A stretch of DNA of 64,000 nucleotides from Bacillus multifaciens (GCF_030756675.1 NZ_JAVBXD010000001.1:239803-303802), one strand, 5' to 3'; shown: positions 46,708-59,234, counted from the stretch's first letter. The notes: generated by a model from the letters alone, not told the origin. Made by a program: numbers and translations.

Positions 46708-47457
46708 TCACCCCATTAATTCAAAATGATAAGAAGCGGCACTTAGCGCGTATAAAGGCGCCGTTTCTGTCCGCAATATTCTTGGTCCTAAACTACAAGG
46801 TACAAAAGACTGCTCAGAAAGAGAAGATACTTCTTCTTCCGTTAAACCACCTTCTGGCCCAAATACAATGAGCACCTTTTGTCCTGGCGTTAATTTTGTT
46901 AAAGCCTTAGCGAAATTTGATTTTTCACCTTGTTTCGCTTCCTCTTCATACGCAACAAGGCAACTATCATACTCTTTGCTCATCGCAAGAAGCTCTTTAA
47001 AAGAAACAGGTGCATACACAGTCGGAATCTCACTACGATGAGACTGCTCAGCTGCCTCTTTGACAATTTTATTAAAACGCTCTACTTTTTTTCCAGCTTT
47101 TTTCGAATCCCATTTCACAATCGACCGAGATGCTTGGAACGGTAAAAAACCTGCTGCTCCAAGCTCAGTTCCTTTTTGTAAAATCAACTCAAGCTTATCA
47201 CCTTTAGGCAATCCGCTTGCAATTGTCACAAAAACAGGTAGCTCAGTTGACATCTCTACCCATTCTACAATAGTCGCATTTACAAATTCATTGGTAATTT
47301 CAGCAATTGTACAAATTGCCGTCTTCCCATTTGTACAACAATAAATTTGATCACCAGGCGTCATACGCATTACTCTTCCGATGTGATGCACATCATCTCC
47401 TACAATACGAATCGCCATTTCATTTACATTTTGTTCTTCTACAAAATAACGCTGCAT
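46708..47457 (-). CDS. rsmE: 16S rRNA (uracil(1498)-N3)-methyltransferase RsmE
   Basis: 249 residues: N-terminal PUA-like domain and C-terminal SPOUT knot with VLIVFGPEGGLTEEEV and LGPRILRTETAPLYAL, which bind SAM. Six bp before mtaB. An intergenic region with strong hairpins separates it from prmA. Confidence 0.95.
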   Translation of the reverse strand: MQRYFVEEQNVNEMAIRIVGDDVHHIGRVMRMTPGDQIYCCTNGKTAICTIAEITNEFVNATIVEWVEMSTELPVFVTIASGLPKGDKLELILQKGTELGAAGFLPFQASRSIVKWDSKKAGKKVERFNKIVKEAAEQSHRSEIPTVYAPVSFKELLAMSKEYDSCLVAYEEEAKQGEKSNFAKALTKLTPGQKVLIVFGPEGGLTEEEVSSLSEQSFVPCSLGPRILRTETAPLYALSAASYHFELMG

Positions 47458-47479
47458 TCTATCACCTTAGTAAAGTTTA

Positions 47480-47513
47480 GCTCTTTTCGTAAACGAGTGC
47501 TTACGAAAAGAGC
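47480..47513. repeat. strong intergenic hairpin (rsmE upstream)
   Basis: Perfect 13-bp arms GCTCTTTTCGTAA / TTACGAAAAGAGC with an 8-nt loop, 23 bp upstream of rsmE. Neither side has a T run, so a simple terminator is unlikely. A second pair, GGTAAG / CTTACC, brackets 47540-47583. Confidence 0.6.
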
Positions 47514-47613
47514 CAAACGGTATGATTTGGATGAAACAAACGGTAAGTCCCTCGCCACTTTCAACGAGAGACTTTCCGCTTACCTTCCCCTGAAAACACT
47601 TGATTAAAGAAAC

Positions 47614-47668
47614 TTTATCCCGCTATTTGCGGGCAGTAAGCCCCCCGCTGACGGAAGTTTCACTTTAT
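47614..47668. repeat. short bcr1-type element after prmA
   Basis: 55 bp flanked by TTTAT on both sides: CCCGCTATTTGCGGGCAGTAA, a short GC-rich middle, GAAGTTTCAC. The right flank ends one base before the prmA stop codon (47670-47672). Confidence 0.75.
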
Positions 47669-47669
47669 C

Positions 47670-48608
47670 TTATCCTCTACGCGCAATAATTGCTACCCAA
47701 TCTTCCATCGTTAACACTTCTTCTACTGTAAAACCAGCATTTACTAACGCGGATGTTACCATTTTTTCTTTTGCAGCAATAATACCAGATGTAATGAACA
47801 ATCCACCTTGTTTTACAACTTTCGCTGCGTCTTCTGGGAATAGTAAAATAATTTCCGCTAGTAAATTTGCGACAATTAAATCAACAGGCCCTTCAATGCC
47901 CTCTAGTAAGCTGTTTTGTCCAACAGTTACAACATGTTCTGTATGATTTAATCGTATATTCATTTCCGCACTTTCTACTGCAACCGGATCTAAATCGTAT
48001 GCTTGAATAGAAGCAGCACCTAATTTAGCCGCTGCAATACTTAATACACCAGAACCCGTTCCAACGTCAATGACAGTATCTCCTGGCTGGACAGTTTTCT
48101 CTAAAGCACGGATGCACATCGTTGTTGTCGGATGCGTTCCGGTACCAAATGCCATTCCTGGATCTAATTCAATAATTTTTTCTTCAGGTGAGGAAGGAGT
48201 ATACTCTTCCCATGTTGGCACAATTGTAAATGTATCAGAAATTTTCACCGGATGGTAATATTTTTTCCAAGCAGTAGCCCAATCCTCTTCATCTACTTCA
48301 GTAACAGATACAGTTGCTGTTCCAATCTCGATTCCATAAGAAGGTAACAGATCAATGGACGATTTTACGTTTGTAATTGTTTCTTGCAGGGCATCATTCT
48401 TTGGGAAATACGCTTTTACAAGCACGCCTTCTGCCGGATATTCAGCTGGATTTAATGCATAAATCTCGCCAAATTGTTGTTCACGCTCTTTCGTTAATTC
48501 GGCAGGATCTTCAATCGCAACGCCGCTTGCACCTGCTTCGTGTAAAATATGCGAGATTGCTTCTACTGCTTCCTCTGTTGTATGAATACTAATTTCTGAC
48601 CATTTCAC
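47670..48608 (-). CDS. prmA: ribosomal protein L11 methyltransferase
   Basis: Trimethylates L11. 312 residues: N-terminal L11-recognition domain (to about 95), SAM-binding domain with [20 protein letters not shown] and the VANLLAEII catalytic strand. 28 bp after dnaJ, in the classic dnaJ-prmA-rsmE-mtaB arrangement. Confidence 0.95.
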   Translation of the reverse strand: MKWSEISIHTTEEAVEAISHILHEAGASGVAIEDPAELTKEREQQFGEIYALNPAEYPAEGVLVKAYFPKNDALQETITNVKSSIDLLPSYGIEIGTATVSVTEVDEEDWATAWKKYYHPVKISDTFTIVPTWEEYTPSSPEEKIIELDPGMAFGTGTHPTTTMCIRALEKTVQPGDTVIDVGTGSGVLSIAAAKLGAASIQAYDLDPVAVESAEMNIRLNHTEHVVTVGQNSLLEGIEGPVDLIVANLLAEIILLFPEDAAKVVKQGGLFITSGIIAAKEKMVTSALVNAGFTVEEVLTMEDWVAIIARRG

Positions 48609-48636
48609 AATTTACCAACTCCATTTTTTATTTCCA

Positions 48637-49740
48637 TTATTCCCCTTTAAAAGCTCGTTTAAGCTTTCCAAATAGGCTATCATCATGATCTTCTTGACCT
48701 GTAAATTCTCTTAATAAATCTTTTTGGTGCGATGTTAACTTTGTCGGTGTAACAACACGTACTACTACGTATTGATCACCTTGCCCATATCCGCGTACGT
48801 TTGGCGCACCTTTTCCTTTTAAACGGAATTCTGTTCCCGTTTGTGTTCCTGCTGGAATTTTTAACTTCACTTTACCATGCACAGTCGGAACTTCCACCTC
48901 ATCTCCAAGTGCTACTTGCGCGAATGTTAATGGCATTTCGCAAATAATATCATCACCTTCGCGATGGAAGAATTCATGATCTTTCACACGAACGACTACA
49001 TATAAGTCTCCTGCCGGGCCGCCATTTATACCAGCTTCCCCTTTACCAGTAACGCGAATTTGTTGACCGTTATCAATACCTGCTGGAATTTTAACATTAA
49101 TTTTTTTGCGTTTACGTACTTTTCCAGATCCATGACATGTTGTACATTTCTCTTTAATAATTTGACCTGTTCCAGAGCAATGTCTACAAGCTTGACGATT
49201 CACAATACGACCAAACGGTGTGTTTTGCTCCACGCTAACTTGACCTGTTCCAGAACAATGTGAACATGTTTCCTTAGAAGTTCCTGGTTTTGCTCCATTA
49301 CCTTTACATGTATCGCAAGGATCCTCAACTGGAATTTCAACATTCATTTCCTTACCAGAAATTGCTTCTTCAAAACTTAAAGAAACTTGATATTGAAGGT
49401 CTGCCCCTTGACGCGGCGCATTTGGATCACGACGTCTACCGCCTCCACCACCAAAGAATGAACTGAAGATGTCTTCAAAGCCAAAGCCACCACCGAAGTC
49501 GCCTCCGCCAAAGCCTTGATTTGGATCAGCATGACCAAATTGATCGTACTGCGCACGTTTTGAATCATCACTTAATACTTCGTATGCTTCTTGCACTTCT
49601 TTAAATTTTTCAATTGCATTTTCTTCAGTACTTACATCTGGATGATACTTTTTCGCCAAACGACGATATGCTTTTTTAATCTCATCTTTTGAAGCACCCT
49701 TGCTAACGCCGAGCACCTCATAGTAATCTCGTTTACTCAT
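48637..49740 (-). CDS. dnaJ: chaperone DnaJ
   Basis: Co-chaperone stimulating DnaK. 367 residues: J domain with HPD in AKKYHPDVS, Gly/Phe-rich linker (about 75-110), four CxxCxGxG zinc repeats ([32 protein letters not shown]), and C-terminal substrate-binding domains. The start at 49740 (MSKRDYYEV) has GGGGGTTACAAACTT upstream; the frame to 49767 includes this site. A terminator lies between dnaK and dnaJ. Confidence 0.96.
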   Translation of the reverse strand: MSKRDYYEVLGVSKGASKDEIKKAYRRLAKKYHPDVSTEENAIEKFKEVQEAYEVLSDDSKRAQYDQFGHADPNQGFGGGDFGGGFGFEDIFSSFFGGGGGRRRDPNAPRQGADLQYQVSLSFEEAISGKEMNVEIPVEDPCDTCKGNGAKPGTSKETCSHCSGTGQVSVEQNTPFGRIVNRQACRHCSGTGQIIKEKCTTCHGSGKVRKRKKINVKIPAGIDNGQQIRVTGKGEAGINGGPAGDLYVVVRVKDHEFFHREGDDIICEMPLTFAQVALGDEVEVPTVHGKVKLKIPAGTQTGTEFRLKGKGAPNVRGYGQGDQYVVVRVVTPTKLTSHQKDLLREFTGQEDHDDSLFGKLKRAFKGE

Positions 49741-49896
49741 AAGTTTGTAACCCCCGAATCCTTTCACATAAACGTAATTTTAACATCGAAAGAAAGTGCT
49801 TTGCAACACTGTTTCCTCACTTACAGTATGCAAAAAGATAAACATTGGACTCTCACACAAAAGACCCCATGTATACCCAGCCTTTTCTTCACTCGT

Positions 49897-49938
49897 GAAA
49901 AAAGCCAAAGCCAAGGCACGCTTGACTTTGACTTTTTG
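49897..49938 (-). terminator. terminator between dnaK and dnaJ
   Basis: Minus-strand AAAGTCAAAGTCAAG / CTTGGCTTTGGCTTT stem, some G-U pairs, with TTTTTT. It should lower dnaJ expression relative to dnaK unless a promoter follows it. Confidence 0.75.
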
Positions 49939-49955
49939 TCATCTTACGTATTTGA

Positions 49956-52392
<2,437 letters not shown>

Positions 52393-52505
52393 CTCCTTAA
52401 AAAGGCAGGGCAGGCATAAATCAGCACGAACCCAGCTATCTAATTTCTTATATTCAACTACTCACCCGTAACAGGGAAGATCCCCCCACAAATGAAAGTT
52501 TCTTA

Positions 52506-53537
52506 TTATTTTGGTTTATACAAACCGTTCAGTCCATCCGTAAATTGTTTTGTAAACAATTGCAACAAACTAATGACACGAGAATATTGCATTCTTGTTG
52601 GTCCTAAAATCGCAATTGTTCCAAGCTGCTCATCTCCAATCGAGTATGTCGCAGAAATTAAACTACAATTTTCCATTGCAGCAGAAGAGTTCTCGCGGCC
52701 AATTTTCACTTGAATGCCAATTTGTTTACTCTTTAAGATGTCATAAAAGGCATCTTCATTTTCAATCATATTTAATAATAATCGGACCTTTTGAATATCA
52801 TGAAATTCTGGCTGCGCAAGCATATTTGTTTTCCCACCAAAATACACTTTTTCAGATAATGGAAATTGGAATGTACCATCTAACATCTTCATGACACTAT
52901 CATAATTATGAACATACTGGCGCAAAACCATTACAATTTCTTTAAAGATTTTATTATGCAGTTCTGACATTGGTACACCAGACAGCTTGTCATTCAAAAT
53001 GTTAACCATTTTTTCCAAATCTTGCAAATCAACAGATTCCGGAACTGTGATTGTTTTACTTTGCACATGTCCTGTATCAGTTACAATAATTGCAACCGCT
53101 GTTTGATGACCAAGCGGAAGAATTTGTACATTTCTCAGCTTATTCGCACTTACTTTTGGCCCAAGAACAATTGCCGTATAATTCGTGATTTCTGATAAAA
53201 TTTGCGCGGATTGCTGCGCAAGCTTTTCTGCTTCAAAAACCCTTTGAGCAAACAAGTCTTTAATTTGTACAATATCCTCACTGGGCAAATGTTGCGGTGC
53301 AAGAAGATGATCTACATAAAAACGATACCCTTTTTCAGAAGGAACGCGCCCTGAAGAACTATGCGTTTTTTCAATAAACCCTAATTCTTCTAAGTCAGCC
53401 ATTTCATTTCGAATTGTTGCTGAGCTAAATGTAATTTCTTCTTTTTTAGATAATGTTTTTGATCCAACAGGTTGTGCTGATCCGATAAAATCATCAATTA
53501 TCGTCTGTAAAATTAAGAGCTGACGTTCCGTAAGCAT
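52506..53537 (-). CDS. hrcA: heat-inducible transcription repressor HrcA
   Basis: 343 residues: N-terminal winged helix ([40 protein letters not shown]) and a GAF-like domain. It binds CIRCE to repress the dnaK and groE operons; GroEL keeps it active. First gene of hrcA-grpE-dnaK-dnaJ, preceded by a perfect CIRCE. Confidence 0.97.
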   Translation of the reverse strand: MLTERQLLILQTIIDDFIGSAQPVGSKTLSKKEEITFSSATIRNEMADLEELGFIEKTHSSSGRVPSEKGYRFYVDHLLAPQHLPSEDIVQIKDLFAQRVFEAEKLAQQSAQILSEITNYTAIVLGPKVSANKLRNVQILPLGHQTAVAIIVTDTGHVQSKTITVPESVDLQDLEKMVNILNDKLSGVPMSELHNKIFKEIVMVLRQYVHNYDSVMKMLDGTFQFPLSEKVYFGGKTNMLAQPEFHDIQKVRLLLNMIENEDAFYDILKSKQIGIQVKIGRENSSAAMENCSLISATYSIGDEQLGTIAILGPTRMQYSRVISLLQLFTKQFTDGLNGLYKPK

Positions 53538-53553
53538 TTCATCATCACCTCTG

Positions 53554-53580
53554 TTAGCACTCTTATGTTTCGAGTGCTAA
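53554..53580. promoter_or_regulatory. CIRCE operator of the dnaK operon
   Basis: TTAGCACTC-N9-GAGTGCTAA with perfect arms, 17 bp before the hrcA start. HrcA-dependent heat regulation is established for this element in Bacillus. Confidence 0.98.
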
Positions 53581-53590
53581 ATCTATTACT

Positions 53591-53620
53591 AACTTACCAA
53601 AATTGATATTGAATTGTCAA
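53591..53620 (-). promoter_or_regulatory. sigma-A promoter of hrcA operon
   Basis: -35 TTGACA (53615-53620) and -10-like TAAGTT (53591-53596) with an 18-bp spacer on the minus strand, just upstream of CIRCE. The -10 is weak and the exact hexamer may differ. Confidence 0.6.
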
Positions 53621-53635
53621 CGGAAACGTGATGAG

Positions 53636-53916
53636 ATAAAGTGAAACTTTTAGCAGCACGGTTTTTCGCTGCTAATTAGCCCTGCCAATCGAGCTCTTAC
53701 AGACGGTTTAATTCTTGATTTTTCGACATATAGATTGCTGCTATGCAGAAAAAAGGAAACTGCACTCGCTTGCTATCTCTGGTTTTAACTGCGCATGTGG
53801 CAGAAAAAGGCTCTGACCGGTTCTATGCATGGCCAGATGCTCTCGACCATCTAAAAAGAATGGTTTTATGTCGATTTTTTAATTTGGATTTATATATACC
53901 GTCCGTTTGAGCAAAG
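53636..53916. repeat. bcr1-type element split by MITE copy G
   Basis: Left part 53636-53715: ATAAAGTGAAAC, a hairpin TTAGCAGC / GCTGCTAA, then CCAATCGAGCTCTTACAGACGG. Right part 53899-53916: CCGTCCGTTTGAGCAAAG, matching the end of the 5553 repeats (CCGTTTGAGCGGGG). The element reaches the hemW stop codon. Confidence 0.65.
53716..53898. repeat. MITE-like repeat, copy G (reverse)
   Basis: 183 bp, ends TGATTTTTCGACATATAG and TTTAATTTGGATTTATATA. The core is the reverse of copies A-E (GCATGGCCAGATGCTCTCG). Nested in a bcr1-type element between hrcA and hemW. Confidence 0.85.
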
Positions 53917-55056
53917 TTAATCCACTAAAAATGATTGAAAGACTTCATTTCCTAATAACTTCCCTTTTCTTGTTAAACAGACATGATTATTTGTTTCTTG
54001 CAGCAATTCATGTTCTTTATTATGACGTAATTGTTTCGCGAAGATGTCATTCATCTCTACACCGAATTTTTTACTAAATTCTACTTTCGAAACACCCGCT
54101 GTTTTTCGAAGCCCTAAAAACAACTCTTCTTCCATTTTTTCTTGCGCTGTTACTGTATGAACATCTAAATACGGCAGGCCTGTCTCATCAATCTTCGTAA
54201 AATATTGTTTTAGTGGACCTACATTTTGAATTCGCTCGCCATTTACGTAACTATGAGCGCCAGCTCCGAAACCATAGTACTCTTCATTATTCCAATAAGT
54301 GAGGTTATGTCTACTTTCATAACCCCCTTTTGAAAAATTACTAATTTCATACTGCTGATAACCGTGCTTTTCCATCTCATCCATCACAATTTCATACATT
54401 TTAGCTTCACTATCTTCACCTGGGAGTCTCAGCTTTCCTTTATTCATTAAATTATAAAAGACTGTTTTTGGTTCAACAATTAAAGAATACGCAGAAAAAT
54501 GTTGAACCCCAAGAGTAAATGCAATCTCTAACGTTTCTTTCACATCTTCTATCGTTTGACCCGGCAGTGCATAAATTAAATCGACATTAATATTTGTAAA
54601 ACCAACTTCCTTCGCCTCACGAATCGCTATAAACGCATCTTCCCTCGTATGCTGGCGTCCAATTTTTTTCAGTAATTCATCTCGAAACGTTTGCACACCA
54701 AAACTAATCCGATTTACGCCGCCTTCTAGTAAAAGATTTAATTTCTCTTTTGGTAGATCTCCTGGATTCGCTTCAAAAGTTAGTTCACAATTTGGCGCAA
54801 ACGGACGTAGACGCCGATTAATAATATCTAGCAATTGCTTTGTTTGTTCCATATTTAGCGATGTTGGCGTTCCTCCACCAACGAAAATCGTTTTCATTTC
54901 TTTAAAAGGTGTTTTATTGATTGTATTCACAATTTCTTTCTCTAAATATTGCAAGTATTGTTCAACTGGCTGACGTTCAATAAACACTTTATTAAAATCA
55001 CAATAGTGACAAATATGCTGACAAAACGGAATATGAATATATGCAGCTTGTATCAA
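53917..55056 (-). CDS. hemW: HemW-type radical SAM haem chaperone (formerly HemN-like)
   Basis: 379 residues. Radical-SAM cluster motif CQHICHYCDF (Cys-x3-Cys-x2-Cys) at the N-terminus, GGGTPTSL and SFGVQTF further on, HemN C-terminal domain. The N-terminus lacks the extension of true coproporphyrinogen dehydrogenase, so a haem-trafficking role (HemW) is more likely. The start codon is TTG at 55056 with AAAGGTAGGAAC upstream. A promoter, short ORF and terminator hairpin precede it. Confidence 0.92.
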   Translation of the reverse strand: MIQAAYIHIPFCQHICHYCDFNKVFIERQPVEQYLQYLEKEIVNTINKTPFKEMKTIFVGGGTPTSLNMEQTKQLLDIINRRLRPFAPNCELTFEANPGDLPKEKLNLLLEGGVNRISFGVQTFRDELLKKIGRQHTREDAFIAIREAKEVGFTNINVDLIYALPGQTIEDVKETLEIAFTLGVQHFSAYSLIVEPKTVFYNLMNKGKLRLPGEDSEAKMYEIVMDEMEKHGYQQYEISNFSKGGYESRHNLTYWNNEEYYGFGAGAHSYVNGERIQNVGPLKQYFTKIDETGLPYLDVHTVTAQEKMEEELFLGLRKTAGVSKVEFSKKFGVEMNDIFAKQLRHNKEHELLQETNNHVCLTRKGKLLGNEVFQSFLVD

Positions 55057-55082
55057 ATTCTGTTCCTACCTTTCTAAAAAGA

Positions 55083-55105
55083 AAACCTCCGCACTTCGGA
55101 GGTTT
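55083..55105 (-). terminator. terminator-like hairpin in the hemW leader
   Basis: Perfect 9-bp stem AAACCTCCG / CGGAGGTTT with a 5-nt loop followed by TTTTCTTTTT on the minus strand, 27 bp before the hemW start and downstream of a likely promoter, so it may be an attenuator. Confidence 0.7.
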
Positions 55106-55107
55106 AT

Positions 55108-55146
55108 TTACTTCTGTAATCCTATGCGAACTTTCTCCATTGACAT
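55108..55146 (-). CDS. possible 12-residue leader peptide before hemW
   Basis: ATG with AAGGGGAAGA upstream encodes MSMEKVRIGLQK, and the TAA falls directly at the foot of the terminator hairpin. In-frame extension to 55170 would give 20 residues but places the ATG at the presumed transcription start. Could be chance, but position and ribosome site are suggestive of translational attenuation. Confidence 0.3.
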   Translation of the reverse strand: MSMEKVRIGLQK

Positions 55147-55177
55147 TCTTCCCCTTACAATCAAAAGCATCACCACT

Positions 55178-55206
55178 ATTGTATAGGAGAGATACATAGA
55201 TGTCTA
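55178..55206 (-). promoter_or_regulatory. promoter upstream of hemW leader
   Basis: -35 TAGACA (55201-55206), 17-bp spacer, -10 TACAAT (55178-55183) on the minus strand. Transcription would start near 55171, giving a leader of about 115 nt. Confidence 0.6.
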
Positions 55207-55250
55207 AATATTAACCCAAACTTTACATGTTTTGATTTCTGCCCTCTAAT

Positions 55251-55282
55251 AAAAAAGAAGCCGTTTGTACGGCTTCTTTTTT
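55251..55282 (-). terminator. terminator of lepA
   Basis: AGAAGCCGT / ACGGCTTCT stem with TTTTTT, five bp after the lepA stop. Confidence 0.9.
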
Positions 55283-55286
55283 ATTA

Positions 55287-57110
55287 TTAGTTATCATCCA
55301 TTTTCAGTACAGCCATGAATGCTTCTTGCGGTACTTCTACAGAACCAACAGATTTCATGCGCTTCTTACCTTCTTTTTGTTTTTCAAGAAGTTTACGTTT
55401 ACGAGAAATGTCACCGCCGTAACATTTTGCTAATACGTTTTTACGCATCGCTTTAATTGTAGAACGCGCCACAACTTTATTTCCGATTGTCGCTTGTATA
55501 GGCACTTCAAACTGTTGTCTTGGAATTAACTCTTTTAATTTTTCTACAATTACTTTTCCACGATCATACGCTGAATCACGATGCACAATAAAGGATAACG
55601 CATCGACTTGCTCAGCATTTAATAAAATATCCATCTTCACAAGCTTAGATGGTTTATAGCCAATTAGCTCGTAATCAAAAGATGCATATCCTTTTGTATT
55701 TGACTTTAATTGATCGAAGAAGTCATATACGATTTCAGAAAGTGGGATTTCGTATGTCAACGTAACACGTGTTTCATCTAAATATTGCATATCAATAAAT
55801 GTACCACGTTTTCCTTGGCAAATTTCCATAACTGCGCCAACATAATCGTTTGGAACCATAATAGATGCTTTTACATAAGGTTCTTCCACACGATCAATAG
55901 ATTGTGGATCCGGCATGTTAGATGGGTTATCAACCGTCATGTCTTCACCATTTGTTAAATATACTTTATAAATAACACTTGGTGCTGTTGTAATTAAATC
56001 AATTTTAAATTCGCGCTCAATACGTTCTTGAATGATTTCCATATGAAGTAAGCCTAAGAATCCACAGCGGAAACCAAATCCAAGTGCTTGAGACGTTTCT
56101 GGTTCAAATTCAAGAGCAGAATCATTTAATTCTAGTTTTTCTAATGCATCACGTAAATCATTATAACGTGCAGAATCGATTGGATATAAACCACAGAATA
56201 CCATTGGATTTAATTTACGATACCCTGGTAAAGCCTCTGCTGCTGGGCGTTTTGCATGTGTAATCGTATCACCTACACGCGTGTCGCCAACATTTTTAAT
56301 AGATGCTGCCAAGAATCCTACATCACCTACTGTTAACTCTTGACGTTGCGTTGTTTTCGGTGTAAATACACCAACTTCTGTTACTTCAAACTCTTTACCC
56401 GTTGCCATCATACGTACTTTATCGCCAACTTTTACTGTACCGTTTACGACACGAATATATGCGATTACACCACGGTACGGATCATATAAAGAATCGAAGA
56501 TCATACATTGTAACGGTTCTTCCGAATCACCTGCTGGAGCTGGTACTTTCTCAACGATTTGTTCTAAAATCTCTTCAATACCAATGCCTGCTTTTGCAGA
56601 AGCAAGAACAGCTTCAGATGCATCTAATCCAATTACATCTTCTACCTCTTGGCGAACACGCTCTGGATCAGCACTTGGCAAATCAATTTTGTTAATAACC
56701 GGTAAAATCTCTAAGTTATTATCAAGTGCTAAATATACGTTTGCTAATGTTTGCGCTTCAATCCCTTGCGCCGCATCTACAACAAGTATCGCACCTTCAC
56801 AAGCCGCTAAACTACGAGATACTTCATACGTAAAATCGACGTGTCCTGGTGTATCAATTAAGTGAAGAATATATTCTTCTCCATCTTTCGCTTTATACGT
56901 TAATTGTACTGCATTTAATTTAATTGTAATCCCGCGCTCACGCTCTAAATCCATGGAGTCAAGCAACTGTGCTTTCATCTCGCGTTGTGTTAACGCATTT
57001 GTTTTCTCCAAAATACGGTCTGCCAACGTTGACTTCCCGTGATCAATGTGAGCAATAATGGAAAAGTTACGAATTTTAGACTGCCTTTTTGCTCTTTCTT
57101 CTTTGTTCAT
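55287..57110 (-). CDS. lepA: elongation factor 4 (LepA)
   Basis: Ribosome-associated translational GTPase. 607 residues: G1 [10 protein letters not shown]3 DTPGHVDF, G4 NKID, domains II-III, and the LepA-specific C-terminal domain with [24 protein letters not shown]. It influences back-translocation and 30S biogenesis. The 209 bp upstream separate it from yqxA and include that gene's terminator. Confidence 0.98.
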   Translation of the reverse strand: MNKEERAKRQSKIRNFSIIAHIDHGKSTLADRILEKTNALTQREMKAQLLDSMDLERERGITIKLNAVQLTYKAKDGEEYILHLIDTPGHVDFTYEVSRSLAACEGAILVVDAAQGIEAQTLANVYLALDNNLEILPVINKIDLPSADPERVRQEVEDVIGLDASEAVLASAKAGIGIEEILEQIVEKVPAPAGDSEEPLQCMIFDSLYDPYRGVIAYIRVVNGTVKVGDKVRMMATGKEFEVTEVGVFTPKTTQRQELTVGDVGFLAASIKNVGDTRVGDTITHAKRPAAEALPGYRKLNPMVFCGLYPIDSARYNDLRDALEKLELNDSALEFEPETSQALGFGFRCGFLGLLHMEIIQERIEREFKIDLITTAPSVIYKVYLTNGEDMTVDNPSNMPDPQSIDRVEEPYVKASIMVPNDYVGAVMEICQGKRGTFIDMQYLDETRVTLTYEIPLSEIVYDFFDQLKSNTKGYASFDYELIGYKPSKLVKMDILLNAEQVDALSFIVHRDSAYDRGKVIVEKLKELIPRQQFEVPIQATIGNKVVARSTIKAMRKNVLAKCYGGDISRKRKLLEKQKEGKKRMKSVGSVEVPQEAFMAVLKMDDN

Positions 57111-57273
57111 CTATTTATCACTCCTATTAATCTCGCCAATATACACTAGCACTGATTATATCAATACAAGGAAAAAGATTCAATGAAAACTGGTGTTACG
57201 TTATAAGCAAGTGCTCTTACTTTTATCATATGCAATTCGTAAACAATAGACAAACCTTTCCTAAAATACAATA

Positions 57274-57307
57274 AGCTATCCTACTCGTACGTAGGATAGC
57301 TCTTTTT
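57274..57307. terminator. terminator of gpr-yqxA
   Basis: AGCTATCCTAC / GTAGGATAGCT perfect stem with a 6-nt loop, 12 bp after yqxA. The T tract is better on the plus strand than on the minus strand. Confidence 0.7.
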
Positions 57308-57319
57308 TTACACTTTAAA

Positions 57320-57661
57320 TTAATGAAATGCACCTTTTATTTTATCAACAATGGTATATGTTATACTGCGAGTGACATTTTGCACCAAAGAAGTCAATCC
57401 TTTTCCCATACTCTCAAACATATTAAAACTTTTTAATTCTTCTAGTTGTTTTTGTTTTTCTTCAACGGAAAATGTATTTCCAATAATTGTTTTTTCTATA
57501 TCTCCGTAGTTTGTTCCTGTTATGTGAGCAATTTGCTCATATGTCGGATCGTTATAGCCTTTCATTCGTTTCAATCCGCTATTGGCAACTTGTATACCCG
57601 CTAACGTTATAAGAAATGCACTAACAACGACAATGATGCATTTGCGTGTAAACTGCTCCAC
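57320..57661 (-). CDS. yqxA: DUF3679 family protein YqxA
   Basis: 113 residues with one N-terminal membrane segment (about 8-28) and an extracytoplasmic remainder; NSGLKRMKGY follows the helix. Function unknown; it is associated with sporulation genes in bacilli. Only 21 bp from gpr: in B. subtilis spoIIP lies between gpr and yqxA. Confidence 0.82.
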   Translation of the reverse strand: MEQFTRKCIIVVVSAFLITLAGIQVANSGLKRMKGYNDPTYEQIAHITGTNYGDIEKTIIGNTFSVEEKQKQLEELKSFNMFESMGKGLTSLVQNVTRSITYTIVDKIKGAFH

Positions 57662-57682
57662 TTCTTATTTCTCCTTTTCCAA

Positions 57683-58786
57683 TCAATGTGTATATGCCCC
57701 TGTGTTGTCTTGATCAACTTGGTGATGAAGAGCTGCGTTCAAACCACTCGCAATTAGATTCGCCATATCTTCAATAAAGGCATCCACTTCTTTAGGTGTT
57801 ACCATTAAATTATGTCCTAGCGGTGCTAGCACTTCATAAATTAGCTTTCTCTTCTCTTCTTCTTCTAGCGTACCAACAACTCCTAGAAACATATTGCGGC
57901 TTTTTTCATCCGGCATATCTTCTTCTGTTAACTTCTTCTTCTCTCCAAATGTAAAACCGGCTGGAAGTAAAGAACGAGATGGTTTTCCTCCCTCACGCAT
58001 CTCACGTCCAAAATGCTTTAAAATAAAATCAATTGTGTCACTTGTAATTGAAACTGCATCTACAACGGTCGGAACGCCGATTGCAATCACTGGTATACCT
58101 AGCGTATCTTTACTCAATTCTTTTCGCTTATTCCCAACACCAGAACCTGGGTGAATACCAGTATCCGAAATTTGGATGGTACTATTAACCCGTTCAATAG
58201 AGCGGGCAGCGAGGGCATCAATCGCAATTACAAAGTCTGGTTTCGTTTTTTCAATGACACCATAGATCATATCGCTCGTTTCAATACCTGTAATTCCCAT
58301 AACCCCCGGTCTAATTGCACTGACAGGCCGAAACCCTTCCTCAACACTTTCCGGCTGCAGCTTAAACAAATGGCGTGTAACAAGGACATTCTCTACAACA
58401 ATTGGCCCTAAGGCATCCGGCGTTACATTCCAATTACCAAGACCAACAATTAAGCAGCTCGCTTCTTCACTTATGCCAATCTCTTCTAGAAAGTGCGAAA
58501 ATTCCTTTGCAAAAATCCCTTCTACTTTTTGTTGCAACGCTGTATCTTGCTGACGAATTCCTTGTACCTCTAAAGTTAAATAATTTCCTGGTTTCTTTCC
58601 CATCGCTGGAGCGGCACTTTCATCAATCGTCACCTTTGTAATTGTAATCCCTTCTTCTTCGCGCTCTTTTACAATTACACCTTGAATCGCCGTTTTTTCT
58701 TCTTGCTTCTCTTGCAGCATTTGGTGAGCTTCTAATGCAAGATCTGTTCGAATCCCGTATTTACTTAAATCAAGCGGTTCGCTCAT
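57683..58786 (-). CDS. gpr: germination protease GPR
   Basis: Degrades small acid-soluble spore proteins on germination. 367 residues including a short N-terminal propeptide ending around [14 protein letters not shown], the autoprocessing region. Conserved segments: [17 protein letters not shown] and [28 protein letters not shown]. The start at 58786 fits GTGGAGGAGATTGT. It is divergent from rpsT, as in B. subtilis, and in that species is forespore-specific (sigma-F/sigma-G). Confidence 0.95.
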   Translation of the reverse strand: MSEPLDLSKYGIRTDLALEAHQMLQEKQEEKTAIQGVIVKEREEEGITITKVTIDESAAPAMGKKPGNYLTLEVQGIRQQDTALQQKVEGIFAKEFSHFLEEIGISEEASCLIVGLGNWNVTPDALGPIVVENVLVTRHLFKLQPESVEEGFRPVSAIRPGVMGITGIETSDMIYGVIEKTKPDFVIAIDALAARSIERVNSTIQISDTGIHPGSGVGNKRKELSKDTLGIPVIAIGVPTVVDAVSITSDTIDFILKHFGREMREGGKPSRSLLPAGFTFGEKKKLTEEDMPDEKSRNMFLGVVGTLEEEEKRKLIYEVLAPLGHNLMVTPKEVDAFIEDMANLIASGLNAALHHQVDQDNTGAYTH

Positions 58787-58968
58787 ACAATCTCCTCCAC
58801 TATTTATAATCAATATTCATTAGAATTCCCCAATTTATTTTCAGACATTCTTTTCCTATATTGAAATTTCATCGTTCTCACTATTGCAATTCTCTTCTTC
58901 GTTTGATAGAATATCACTTGTTCTATGTAAGAATCGAGTCACTCGATTGCACCAGGGAGGTGAAAGAT

Positions 58969-59226
58969 ATGGCAAACATTAAATCTGCTATCAAACGCGC
59001 TAAACTTAGCGAAGAGCGTCGTGCACATAACGCTTCTATCAAGTCTGACATGCGTACAGCTGTTAAAACTGTAGAAGCTTTAGTTAACAATAACGATCTT
59101 GAAACAGCAAAAGAAGCATACAAAGTAGCTTCTAAAAAACTTGACAAAGCAGCTCGTAAAGGTCTTATCCACCAAAACGTTGCATCTCGTCAAAAATCTC
59201 GCTTAGCGAAACAAGTAAACGCGTAA
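58969..59226 (+). CDS. rpsT: 30S ribosomal protein S20
   Basis: 85 residues, basic and helical: [18 protein letters not shown] to AKQVNA. The start at 58969 has GGGAGGTGAAAGAT upstream; the open frame back to 58861 contains this site. A short inverted repeat, AATCGA / TCGATT (58933-58949), lies in the leader. Transcribed opposite to its neighbours with its own terminator. Confidence 0.97.
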   Translation: MANIKSAIKRAKLSEERRAHNASIKSDMRTAVKTVEALVNNNDLETAKEAYKVASKKLDKAARKGLIHQNVASRQKSRLAKQVNA

Positions 59227-59234
59227 GGCGTTTA

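Noticed and set aside
58933-58949. Autoregulatory leader structure for S20
   Set aside because: The inverted repeat is short (6 bp) and no established S20 leader motif in Bacillus is known to me; mentioned under rpsT only.
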